Positions 1 through 6,342 of a stretch of 13,245 nt of DNA are shown here, in pieces; the first letter of the stretch is position 1; each line of letters begins with the position of its first letter. Origin of the DNA: Betaproteobacteria bacterium (GTDB lineage Bacteria; Pseudomonadota; Gammaproteobacteria; Burkholderiales; Burkholderiaceae_C); contig VBCQ01000073.1 in the NCBI GenBank assembly GCA_005882155.1, positions 1-13,245 on the forward strand, given 5' to 3'. Both the position numbers and the translations under genes were made by a program. A model generated the notes under the pieces. The model did not search any database. It was not told the DNA's origin and worked only from the letters and a program-made list of their open reading frames with translations.

Positions 1-1542
1 CTCAAGCTGCTCAACGGCAACACCATCGAGGTCGACGAGCAGGTCGGCGTGATTGCCGACGATGAGGCGGTAGAGTCGCTCGCCGGCATCATGGGCGGCG
101 ATGCGACGGCCGTCTCCGACGAGACGAAAAACGTCTACGTCGAGGCGGCGTTCTGGTGGCCCGAAGCGGTGGCGGGACGATCGCGGCGCTACAACTTCAC
201 GACCGACGCCGGGCACCGCTTCGAGCGCGGCGTCGACCCCGCTCTGACAGTCGAGCATGTCGAGCGCATCACCCAGCTCATTATCGACATCTGCGGCGGC
301 GATGCCGGGCCGATGGGTGACCAAGTCATCGCGTTGCCGCAACGCAAGCCGGTCACGCTGCGCGTAGATCGCGCGTCCAAGGTGATCGGCATGCCGCTCA
401 CGCAGGCGCAATGCGCCGGTGTGATGCGCCGACTCGGCCTCGACTTCAGCGAGAGCGACGGGGTGCTCAGTGTCACGCCGCCGAGCTGGCGCTTCGACCT
501 GCAGATCGAGGAAGACTTGATCGAAGAGGTGATCCGCGTCCTCGGCTACAACAGCCTGCCGGACACGGCACCGGTCGCGACTATCGTGCCGAGGGTGCGC
601 AGCGAATCGCTGCGCAGCTCCCACGCGCTGCGGCAGCGCATGGCCGCGCTCGACTATGTCGAGACGATCAACTTCAGCTTCGTCGAAGAGCGCTCGGAGC
701 GAGAGCTCGCCGGCAACACCGACCCGATTCGCGTGTTGAACCCGATCGCGAGCCCGTTGGCGGTGATGCGATCCGGCTTGATCGGCAGCCTCATCAACGT
801 CTTGCGCTACAACCTCGCACGCAAGGCGGCGCGCGTGCGCGTTTTCGAGATCGGCCGCGTGTTCATGCGCGACGCCGGCGTCGCTGATGGTGAGTTGACG
901 GTCGGTGGCATCCATCAGCCGATGCGCCTGGCGGGTCTCGCCTACGGCAGTGCCGACGCGATGCAATGGGGCGCGAAGGAGCGAGCTGCCGATTTCTTCG
1001 ATGCGAAAGGCGATGTCGAAGCCTTGTTTGCGCCTCGCAGCGTCGCCTTCATCGCCGATGCGAATGCCGCGCTGCATCCCGGCCGCTGCGCACGCATCGA
1101 GGTCGACGGCACACCGGTCGGCGTGATTGGCGAATTGCATCCGCGTTGGCGCCAAGGCTACGACCTTCCGGTTGCACCGATCGTGTTCGAGCTCGACTTG
1201 CAAGCCGTGCTGGCGCGCGATGTTCCGCAGTTCGCGCCGATCCAGCGCCAGCAATCGGCGTGGCGCGACCTCTCGCTGGTCGGCAAGGACTCGGTGACGC
1301 ACGAGGCCTTGATGCAGGCCATCCGTGCGACATCGACTTCACTGGTTCGCTCGGCCCAGCTTTACGATATCTACAAACCGCAAGCGCCGAGCGGCGACAT
1401 CGGCCCGGGGGAGCGAAGCATGACGGTCCGACTCGAGTTGCTCGACGACGAGAACACGCTGACCGACGAACGAATCGACGCTGTGGTCGCCGAAGTGCTG
1501 GCCAGTCTGTCTGCGCGACTCGACGTTCGGCTGAGGGGGTAA
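1..1542 (+). CDS. pheT: Phenylalanyl-tRNA synthetase beta subunit, C-terminal part (5' end outside window)
   Basis: The reading frame is open from base 1 to a TAA at 1540-1542, giving 513 residues. Full-length bacterial PheT has about 800, so roughly the first 290 are missing. With PheS it forms the cytoplasmic alpha2beta2 enzyme that charges tRNA-Phe. The visible part begins in the B3/B4 editing region, with SLAGIMGG, SRRYNFTTDAG and RFERGVDP in the first 75 residues. The B5 domain follows (about 115-185, ending in PPSWRFDLQIEEDLIEE and RVLGYNSLP). Next comes the catalytic-like core with NPIASPLAVMRSGL. The C-terminal ferredoxin-fold anticodon-binding domain starts near visible residue 415 (RQQSAWRDLSL) and runs to the end. 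ihfA starts 4 bases after the stop, so the two are probably co-transcribed, with pheS expected just upstream. The family call is secure. Confidence 0.97.
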   Translation, partial: LKLLNGNTIEVDEQVGVIADDEAVESLAGIMGGDATAVSDETKNVYVEAAFWWPEAVAGRSRRYNFTTDAGHRFERGVDPALTVEHVERITQLIIDICGGDAGPMGDQVIALPQRKPVTLRVDRASKVIGMPLTQAQCAGVMRRLGLDFSESDGVLSVTPPSWRFDLQIEEDLIEEVIRVLGYNSLPDTAPVATIVPRVRSESLRSSHALRQRMAALDYVETINFSFVEERSERELAGNTDPIRVLNPIASPLAVMRSGLIGSLINVLRYNLARKAARVRVFEIGRVFMRDAGVADGELTVGGIHQPMRLAGLAYGSADAMQWGAKERAADFFDAKGDVEALFAPRSVAFIADANAALHPGRCARIEVDGTPVGVIGELHPRWRQGYDLPVAPIVFELDLQAVLARDVPQFAPIQRQQSAWRDLSLVGKDSVTHEALMQAIRATSTSLVRSAQLYDIYKPQAPSGDIGPGERSMTVRLELLDDENTLTDERIDAVVAEVLASLSARLDVRLRG

Positions 1543-1546
1543 CGAG

Positions 1547-1912
1547 ATGGCCACCGCCGACAAGGACAGTTCCTCGCGTGTCATGCTGCCGACCCTGGAG
1601 ACGCCGACCTTGACCAAGGCTGAGCTCGCCGAGTTGTTGTTCGAGCGGCTCGGCCTGAACAAGCGCGAGTCCAAGGACATGGTCGAAGCCCTCTTCGACA
1701 TTATCCATGCCACCCTGGTGTCGGGCGCCGACGTCAAGATGTCGGGCTTCGGCAACTTCAATATTCGGCGTAAAGCGCCGCGGCCGGGACGTAATCCGCG
1801 CACTGGCGAGGCCATTCCAATCAAGGCGCGCAATGTGGTGACGTTTCATGCGAGCCACAAACTCAAAGGCGTCGTGCAAGGCGACATACCGTCCGGAGAA
1901 GAGTTCGAGTAA
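1547..1912 (+). CDS. ihfA: Integration host factor alpha subunit
   Basis: This 121-residue protein is a DNABII-family DNA-bending protein. It works as a heterodimer with IhfB in recombination, replication and sigma-54 transcription. Residues from about 22 onward (LTKAELAELLFERLGLNKRE) match the helical dimer core. The beta-ribbon arm is visible as SGFGNFNIRRK followed by RPGRNPRTGE, whose proline inserts into the minor groove. Then come IPIKARNVVTFHAS and the C-terminal helix. It is longer than the roughly 99-residue enteric IhfA because of a 20-residue polar N-terminal extension, which I recall from other Burkholderiales. The ATG at 1547 is supported by a GAGGGGG ribosome binding site at 1533-1539, inside the end of pheT, 7 bases upstream. 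The 4-base gap to pheT suggests translational coupling. Confidence 0.96.
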   Translation: MATADKDSSSRVMLPTLETPTLTKAELAELLFERLGLNKRESKDMVEALFDIIHATLVSGADVKMSGFGNFNIRRKAPRPGRNPRTGEAIPIKARNVVTFHASHKLKGVVQGDIPSGEEFE

Positions 1913-1946
1913 AGTCTAGCTTTCTCTCCTGATCTTATTGATTTCA

Positions 1947-2384
1947 ATGGAGAAAGCGCTTCCCGCCATCCCTGCCAAACGCTACTTCACCATCGGTGAG
2001 GTGAGCGATTTGTGCGGCGTGAAGCCGTATGTGCTGCGCTATTGGGAACAGGAGTTCACCCAACTCAAACCCATGAAACGGCGTGGCAACCGGCGCTACT
2101 ACCAGCACCATGAGGTGCTGCTGATCCGCCGGATTCGTGAGCTGTTGTACGAGCAGGGCTTCACGATCAGCGGAGCGCGTAATCGCCTGTCCGAGGCGCA
2201 TCAGCGCGGCGAAGTTGCGTCGGAGAACGGTCACGACGGCGGGCCGCCGGAGGACATGGTCGAGGCGGTCGAAGAGGCTGCGATCAAGGTCGCTGTGGCG
2301 GCGAACGGCCACGGCACCGACGAAGTCTCGATGCTGCAGATGCGCGAAGAGCTGATCTCGATCCGCGGCCTGCTCACGGTCTGA
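1947..2384 (+). CDS. MerR-family transcriptional regulator
   Basis: A 145-residue protein with an N-terminal MerR winged helix-turn-helix at about residues 13-82 (FTIGEVSDLCGVKPYVLRYW, then NRRYYQHHEVLLIRRIRELL and GFTISGARNRL). The second half is acidic and alanine-rich. A short helical stretch at about 126-143 (VSMLQMREELISIRGLL) could form the usual dimerising coiled coil. There is no cysteine cluster or recognisable ligand domain, so no effector can be named. The start is taken as ATG 1947 (MEKALPAIP); an in-frame TTG at 1938 would add three residues. Neither has a good ribosome binding site. The gene lies 34 bases after ihfA with no terminator between, so it is probably in the pheST-ihfA transcript. 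A MerR gene in this spot next to ihfA and tRNA-Pro is a familiar betaproteobacterial arrangement (from memory). Confidence 0.92.
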   Translation: MEKALPAIPAKRYFTIGEVSDLCGVKPYVLRYWEQEFTQLKPMKRRGNRRYYQHHEVLLIRRIRELLYEQGFTISGARNRLSEAHQRGEVASENGHDGGPPEDMVEAVEEAAIKVAVAANGHGTDEVSMLQMREELISIRGLLTV

Positions 2385-2402
2385 GGCTCAACCGATTCAA
2401 CC

Positions 2403-2408
2403 TATAAT
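2403..2408 (+). promoter_or_regulatory. -10 element of the tRNA-Pro promoter
   Basis: A perfect TATAAT lies 11 bases before the tRNA 5' end, which places the likely transcription start near 2415 with a leader of about 5 bases. The bases after it (CCACCGCTCG) are GC-rich, like the discriminator of stringently controlled stable-RNA promoters. No convincing -35 hexamer is seen about 17 bases upstream, where the end of the MerR gene lies. Confidence 0.6.
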
Positions 2409-2419
2409 CCACCGCTCGT

Positions 2420-2496
2420 CGGGGTGTAGCGCAGCCTGGTAGCGCACTTGCATGGGGTGCAAGGGGTCGCGAGTTCGAATCCCGCCACCCCGACCA
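2420..2496 (+). tRNA. tRNA-Pro (anticodon GGG)
   Basis: This 77-base cloverleaf has a perfect 7-bp acceptor stem (CGGGGTG at 2420-2426 with CACCCCG at 2486-2492), a 4-bp D stem (2429-2432 with 2442-2445) and a 5-bp anticodon stem (CTTGC 2447-2451 with GCAAG 2459-2463). The loop is ATGGGGT with anticodon GGG at 2454-2456. The T loop is TTCGAAT, the discriminator is A2493 and CCA is encoded at 2494-2496. It reads CCC and CCU proline codons. The T stem (2469-2473 with 2481-2485) has one A-C mismatch at 2472/2482. Its own -10 box lies upstream and a strong terminator follows. Confidence 0.97.
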
Positions 2497-2503
2497 ATGA
2501 ATC

Positions 2504-2542
2504 AACGGGTTAGCAGCGAAAGCAGCTAACCCGTTTTCTTTT
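2504..2542 (+). terminator. Intrinsic terminator after tRNA-Pro
   Basis: An 11-bp perfect stem (AACGGGTTAGC at 2504-2514 with GCTAACCCGTT at 2525-2535) encloses an A-A mismatch and an inner 2-bp stem closed by a GAAA tetraloop (C-GAAA-G at 2517-2522). It runs straight into the T-rich tract TTTTCTTTT (2534-2542). It begins 7 bases after the CCA end and should end the tRNA transcript and any readthrough from the pheT-ihfA-merR unit. Confidence 0.93.
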
Positions 2543-2629
2543 GTCTGCCGCTGACGGAGCGACTGCCAAACCTTTTTACATTTGCCTGTAGCCTCTACCC
2601 CGCGGTTTCCGCCGCGAGCAGTCGACTAC

Positions 2630-3100
2630 CTACACACCCGCCCGGTGTTCGGTCTTGGCGGGTGCCGGCTCGGGCGGATTCTCCACCGCGACGCCGTGGA
2701 CATAGACCATCTTGCCGCCGAGCCAGCCGGAAACCAGCAGCAGTGCGATGGTGAGGACGGACAGCCATAGCGTTGTGTTCGGTTCGCGGCCTTGCGTGCG
2801 CATCCACACGTTGACGGCGTAGAGCGCAACCACGGTCAAGTTGATGGCCATGTGGGTCAGCGCAATGCGCTTGAGGCCGCCCTGCAGCGACAGCATGTCG
2901 ATGAACCCGGGGATGGCAGCCACCAGCGCACCGGCAATGCCTCCGACCATCGTGTAGAGCGCCACGACGGCCCAGTTGGGGTTGCCGCTGCCGCTTGCTC
3001 GAACGAAGTCGCACACCAGCGAGCAGACCCAGAGACCAATGGGAATGGTCACCAGCATCGGGTGAATCGGATGCCTGGCAATGTTTGCGGGCGTTTGCAT
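2630..3100 (-). CDS. DUF2231 family four-helix membrane protein
   Basis: A 156-residue inner-membrane protein of unknown function. Four hydrophobic segments lie at about 13-33, 43-67, 80-100 and 109-128. The N-terminal signature ARHPIHPMLVTIPIGLW, the GFIDML turn after the second segment and ALTHMAINL in the third fit the DUF2231 family. Conserved histidines (H10, H13, H83) might bind a metal or haem, but that is inference. The C-terminal tail (about 138-156) is short, proline-rich and polar. The ATG at 3100 is chosen because GGAGG (complement of 3108-3112) lies 7 bases upstream; a longer frame from 3154 would add an 18-residue Arg/His-rich stretch atypical of the family. A sigma-54-type promoter lies at 3139-3153. 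The gene ends facing the tRNA-Pro terminator. Confidence 0.88.
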   Translation of the reverse strand: MQTPANIARHPIHPMLVTIPIGLWVCSLVCDFVRASGSGNPNWAVVALYTMVGGIAGALVAAIPGFIDMLSLQGGLKRIALTHMAINLTVVALYAVNVWMRTQGREPNTTLWLSVLTIALLLVSGWLGGKMVYVHGVAVENPPEPAPAKTEHRAGV

Positions 3101-3138
3101 GAGTAAACCTCCATGTCGCACTAAGTACGAATGACGGG

Positions 3139-3153
3139 GCAACCGACGTGCCA
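3139..3153 (-). promoter_or_regulatory. Putative sigma-54 (RpoN) promoter of the DUF2231 gene
   Basis: Read on the - strand the sequence is TGGCACG-TCGG-TTGC, matching every fixed base of the TGGCACG-N4-TTGC core of RpoN promoters, with the -24 GG and -12 GC dinucleotides at the right spacing. Transcription would start near 3127. That gives a leader of about 27 bases containing the GGAGG ribosome binding site at 3108-3112 and the ATG at 3100. The site lies wholly in the 96-base gap between udgX and the DUF2231 gene. An enhancer-binding-protein site is not identified. An imperfect inverted repeat CAGCAG-N9-CTGCTG (3167-3187) lies just upstream and could be one, or a weak end to udgX. Confidence 0.6.
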
Positions 3154-3196
3154 CAAGGCCTCAGTGCAGCAGTGGCGGTGCCTGCTGACCCTTTCG

Positions 3197-3805
3197 TCAT
3201 TCTGGATCGGTCGACTTGCGCGCGACAGCCGACGCATGGCGCAAGTCGGCGAGCCACTGCTCGTAAGCCTCTTCCCGGTCGGCCACCAGGCGCAGCAGCG
3301 CCGACGGGTGCAAGGTGATCAGCACGCGGCGGCCGTCTTCGCGCTCGAGCCACTGACCGCGTTGCGCCATCACGGCAACCGGGCGGCCCATCAGCGACCT
3401 CGCGGCGGTCGATCCCAGCGCCACGATGGCCGACGGATCGATCTGCTCGATCTCGCTTTCGAGCCAGTGCAAACACGCCGCCGCTTCGCGCTGCGCCGGT
3501 GTCTTGTGCATACGCCGCTTGCCGCGAACTTCTAACTTGAAATGCTTGACCGCATTGGTGATGTACAGCTTGTCGCGCGGCCAGCCGAGTGCCTCGAAGG
3601 CGCGATCGAGCAGCTGGCCTGCAGGCCCGACGAAGGGTCGACCCTGCCGATCCTCCTGGTCACCCGGCTGCTCGCCGACGAGCATCAATCGCGCGCCGAT
3701 CGGTCCTTCGCCCCACACGGTCTGCGTCGCGTGAAATCCGAGCGGACACTCGCGACAGCCGGCCGCGGCCTGTCGAAGCATCTGCAGCGATTTGTCCTTG
3801 CGCAT
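3197..3805 (-). CDS. udgX: UdgX-type uracil-DNA binding protein (uracil-DNA glycosylase superfamily, family-4-like)
   Basis: A 202-residue protein of the uracil-DNA glycosylase superfamily. Motif A is GEQPGDQED (residues 44-52), followed by GRPFVGPAGQLLDRA. The loop RGKRRMHKTP (residues 94-103) is the hallmark insertion of UdgX proteins, usually KRRIH. By family knowledge the loop histidine (here H100) attacks C1' and leaves the protein covalently bound to the abasic site instead of turning over. Motif B is HPSALLR (166-172). C17, C20 and C111 would be ligands of the iron-sulphur cluster. H88 (AVKHFK) stands where family-4 enzymes carry another cysteine. The ATG at 3805 has no clear ribosome binding site. 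The gene lies 118 bases downstream of hppA behind a hairpin, so a separate promoter is possible, though none is evident. Its role is DNA uracil repair or protection. Confidence 0.9.
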   Translation of the reverse strand: MRKDKSLQMLRQAAAGCRECPLGFHATQTVWGEGPIGARLMLVGEQPGDQEDRQGRPFVGPAGQLLDRAFEALGWPRDKLYITNAVKHFKLEVRGKRRMHKTPAQREAAACLHWLESEIEQIDPSAIVALGSTAARSLMGRPVAVMAQRGQWLEREDGRRVLITLHPSALLRLVADREEAYEQWLADLRHASAVARKSTDPE

Positions 3806-3881
3806 TGGAGCTGCGTCATCGGGGCACCTCGATTCGACGACATGCCTTCGGCGAGGTTCCGCTTGCGAGCTGCCAAGCGAA

Positions 3882-3903
3882 AGAGCCCGCCGAAGCGGGC
3901 TCT
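3882..3903 (-). terminator. Hairpin after hppA, probable terminator
   Basis: A 9-bp perfect stem (AGAGCCCGC with GCGGGCTCT) has a 4-base loop that on the - strand reads C-TTCG-G, the very stable UUCG tetraloop. It lies 20 bases past the hppA stop codon. Only a short T run (CTTTCGCTTGG on the - strand) follows, so termination may be partial and some transcription could reach udgX. Confidence 0.65.
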
Positions 3904-3923
3904 GCGTCGCGTCGGGCGAGACC

Positions 3924-6119
3924 TTACTTGGCCGCGCTCGCGGTCGGTGCTGCAGCCGACGGTGCTGCTATCGGGGCCGACGCAGTCGGTGCAGCGGCCG
4001 ATGCCGACGCCGTCATCGCCGCCGGTTGCACGTGCGTCGTCACGCCGCCCGATGCCGCCGGGATTGGCAACAGCGGCACGATCAGCAACGCGACGATGTT
4101 GATGATCTTGATCAGCGGATTCACCGCCGGGCCGGCCGTGTCCTTGTACGGATCGCCGACGGTGTAGCCGGTCACAGCGGCCTTGTGCGCGTCGGAGCCC
4201 TTGCCGCCGTGGTGGCCGTCTTCGATGTACTTCTTCGCGTTGTCCCAGGCGCCGCCGCCGGTGCACATCGAGATCGCGACGAACAAGCCGGTGACGATGG
4301 TGCCCATCAGCATGCCGCCGAGCGCGGCCGGCCCGAGCAGCATGCCGACAACGATCGGCACCACGACCGGCAACAGGCTGGGGATGACCATCTCTTTGAT
4401 CGCCGCTGCCGTCAGCATGTCGACGGCGCGGCCGTATTCGGGCTTGCCGGTGCCTTCCATGATGCCCTTGATGTCGCGGAACTGGCGGCGCACTTCTTCG
4501 ACGACCGCGCCGGCTGCACGACCGACCGCCTCCATCGCCATCGCACCGAACAGGTAGGGAACCAATCCGCCGATGAACAGGCCCACGATCACCTTGTGGT
4601 TTGACAAGTCGAAGCTGATGTTCATGCCGCGCGACTCGAGCGCATGCGTGTAGTCGGCGAACAGCACCAGCGCAGCGAGGCCGGCGGAGCCGATCGCGTA
4701 GCCCTTGGTCACCGCCTTGGTCGTGTTGCCCACAGCGTCGAGCGGGTCGGTGATGTCGCGAACGCTGTCGGGCAGGTTGGCCATCTCGGCGATGCCGCCA
4801 GCGTTGTCGGTGATCGGGCCGTAGGCGTCGAGCGCGACGATGATGCCGGCCATGCTCAGCATCGAGGTCGCCGCGATCGCGATGCCATACAGGCCCCCGA
4901 GGTTGAACGAGACCCAGATCGCGATGCAGACGAAGATCACCGGCCATGCGGTCGAGCGCATCGACACGCCGAGGCCCGCGATGATGTTGGTGCCGTGACC
5001 GGTGGTCGAAGCTTGCGCGACATGCTGCACCGGCTTGTAGTCGGTGCCGGTGTAGTACTCGGTGATCCACACCATCGCGGCGGTCAGCACGAGACCAACG
5101 ATGCACGAGCCGAAGAGCCGCAGCTGCGTTCCGCTTTCGAAGATCGCGTTGTCGGGCATCAGGAGCTTGGTGATTCCGAAGAAGCCGATCAGCGAGATGA
5201 CGCCGGCGACGATCAATCCGCGGTACAGCGCAGGCATCACGTTCTTCATGCCGGGCGATGCCTTGACCGCGCCGCAACCGATGATCGACGCGATGATCGA
5301 GAAGCCGCCGAGCACGAGCGGGTAGACGACCGCTTCGATCGGCGCTTTCGCGATCAGCAGCGCACCCAGCGCCATCGTCGCGATCAAGGTGACCGCATAG
5401 GTTTCGAACAGGTCGGCGGCCATGCCGGCGCAATCGCCGACGTTGTCGCCGACGTTGTCGGCAATCACCGCCGGGTTGCGCGGGTCGTCTTCCGGAATGC
5501 CGGCTTCGACCTTGCCGACGAGGTCGGCGCCGACGTCGGCGCCCTTGGTGAAGATGCCGCCGCCGAGTCGCGCGAAGATCGAGATCAGCGACGCGCCGAA
5601 CGCGAAGCCGAGCAGCGGCTTGAGCGTTTTCGACAGGTCATTGACCGGCGTCAGGTTGCCGTTGCCGGTGATGAAGAGAAAGAAGATCGTCACGCCGAGC
5701 AGGCCGAGGCCGACGACCAGCATGCCGGTGATCGCGCCGCCCTTGAACGCCACGTCGAGCGCCGGTGCGATGCCTTGCGTCGCGGCCTGGGCGGTGCGCA
5801 CGTTGGCGCGCACCGACACATTCATTCCGATGAAGCCGCAGGCACCCGAGAGGACTGCGCCCAATACGAACCCGACCGCCGTCGTGCTATCGAGAAAAAC
5901 GGCAATCAGTATTGCGAGCACCACACCGACCATCGCAATCGTGCGGTATTGCCGCGCCAAATAGGCCGCGGCGCCTTGCTGGATGGCGCTGGCGATCTCT
6001 TGCATGCGCTCGGTCCCGGCGCTGTGGCGCAGGATCCAGCTTCGTTGCACGAAGCCGTAAATGACGGCGGCCAAGCCGCATGCCAGCGCGAAATACAGCG
6101 CCCATTGGGTTGCAATCAA
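3924..6119 (-). CDS. hppA: Membrane-bound proton-pumping pyrophosphatase, K+-independent type
   Basis: A 731-residue polytopic inner-membrane protein that hydrolyses PPi and pumps ions outward. The substrate-binding site is clear: D195-X7-K203-X-E205 (DVGADLVGKVE), then the acidic motif DNVGDNVGD at 221-229. A further conserved acidic stretch, DAYGPITDNAGGIAEM, starts at 431. In GNTTKAVTKGY, lysine 468 and threonine 471 occupy the positions that are Ala and Gly/Ala in K+-dependent enzymes, so this should be a K+-insensitive H+ pump. TTG at 6119 is chosen as the start because AGGAGA (complement of 6125-6130) sits 5 bases upstream and MIATQWALYFALACGLA begins the first membrane helix. An unusual Ala/Pro/Ser/Thr-rich tail of about 42 residues (690-731) follows the last helix. 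The gene is divergent from ppa. Confidence 0.96.
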   Translation of the reverse strand: MIATQWALYFALACGLAAVIYGFVQRSWILRHSAGTERMQEIASAIQQGAAAYLARQYRTIAMVGVVLAILIAVFLDSTTAVGFVLGAVLSGACGFIGMNVSVRANVRTAQAATQGIAPALDVAFKGGAITGMLVVGLGLLGVTIFFLFITGNGNLTPVNDLSKTLKPLLGFAFGASLISIFARLGGGIFTKGADVGADLVGKVEAGIPEDDPRNPAVIADNVGDNVGDCAGMAADLFETYAVTLIATMALGALLIAKAPIEAVVYPLVLGGFSIIASIIGCGAVKASPGMKNVMPALYRGLIVAGVISLIGFFGITKLLMPDNAIFESGTQLRLFGSCIVGLVLTAAMVWITEYYTGTDYKPVQHVAQASTTGHGTNIIAGLGVSMRSTAWPVIFVCIAIWVSFNLGGLYGIAIAATSMLSMAGIIVALDAYGPITDNAGGIAEMANLPDSVRDITDPLDAVGNTTKAVTKGYAIGSAGLAALVLFADYTHALESRGMNISFDLSNHKVIVGLFIGGLVPYLFGAMAMEAVGRAAGAVVEEVRRQFRDIKGIMEGTGKPEYGRAVDMLTAAAIKEMVIPSLLPVVVPIVVGMLLGPAALGGMLMGTIVTGLFVAISMCTGGGAWDNAKKYIEDGHHGGKGSDAHKAAVTGYTVGDPYKDTAGPAVNPLIKIINIVALLIVPLLPIPAASGGVTTHVQPAAMTASASAAAPTASAPIAAPSAAAPTASAAK
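3940..4001 (-). repeat. Imperfect 42-bp direct repeat encoding the HppA C-terminal tail
   Basis: Two 20-base segments, 3940-3959 and 3982-4001, are nearly identical (GCGGTCGGTGCTGCAGCCGA versus GCAGTCGGTGCAGCGGCCGA) and lie 42 bases apart. They encode the two APTASA blocks, 14 residues apart, in the low-complexity tail of HppA. The 42-base period keeps the reading frame, as expected for slippage-driven growth of the tail. Confidence 0.7.
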
Positions 6120-6205
6120 CGAAATCTCCTCATCGGTTCGAATTGGTGGGAATGCAATCGCGCCAGTGAAAGCCGGTGGCCCGGGCGGCGCTGAATCAGC
6201 GACGC

Positions 6206-6234
6206 ATGCTACGGGAAGCCCGGTGACAAGGCAA
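6206..6234 (-). promoter_or_regulatory. Candidate sigma-70 promoter of hppA
   Basis: On the - strand TTGCCT (6229-6234) and TAGCAT (6206-6211) are separated by exactly 17 bases, four of six matches each. Transcription would start near 6199 and leave a leader of about 80 bases before the TTG start. The predicted start lies on an 11-base palindrome GCTGAATCAGC (6190-6200). This is sequence matching only. Confidence 0.35.
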
Positions 6235-6307
6235 CGAAGGCCTCATGGTGTTTTCCACCGGTGACATGCGGCACGGTTTCGAGTCAGGACGCCGCAAGTC
6301 CCATCGG

Positions 6308-6328
6308 TAAAATTCGGGTTTTCCCGAA
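6308..6328 (+). promoter_or_regulatory. Candidate ppa promoter (-10) and adjoining palindrome
   Basis: TAAAAT at 6308-6313 is a good -10 hexamer, 29 bases before the ppa ATG; no clear -35 hexamer is seen. It abuts an inverted repeat TTCGGG-TTTT-CCCGAA (6313-6328). Transcription from this -10 would start near 6320, inside the palindrome. If used, the repeat is therefore more likely a protein-binding operator than an RNA hairpin. Confidence 0.4.
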
Positions 6329-6342
6329 AACCAGAGAACAGC

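Noticed and set aside
2420..2629. tRNA-Pro 3' end as an integration site for a mobile element
   Set aside because: No integrase, no repeated tRNA 3' fragment and no foreign-looking DNA follow. The downstream inverted repeat is an ordinary terminator.
3685..5433. 582-codon open frame on the - strand
   Set aside because: It overlaps hppA and udgX in another frame of the same strand. The Arg/His-rich, domain-free translation is a GC-driven shadow.
4644..6194. 516-codon open frame on the + strand opposite hppA
   Set aside because: It is wholly antisense to a clear HppA gene, its translation is rich in Arg, Asp and His in the way high-GC shadow frames are, and it has no recognisable domain or ribosome binding site.
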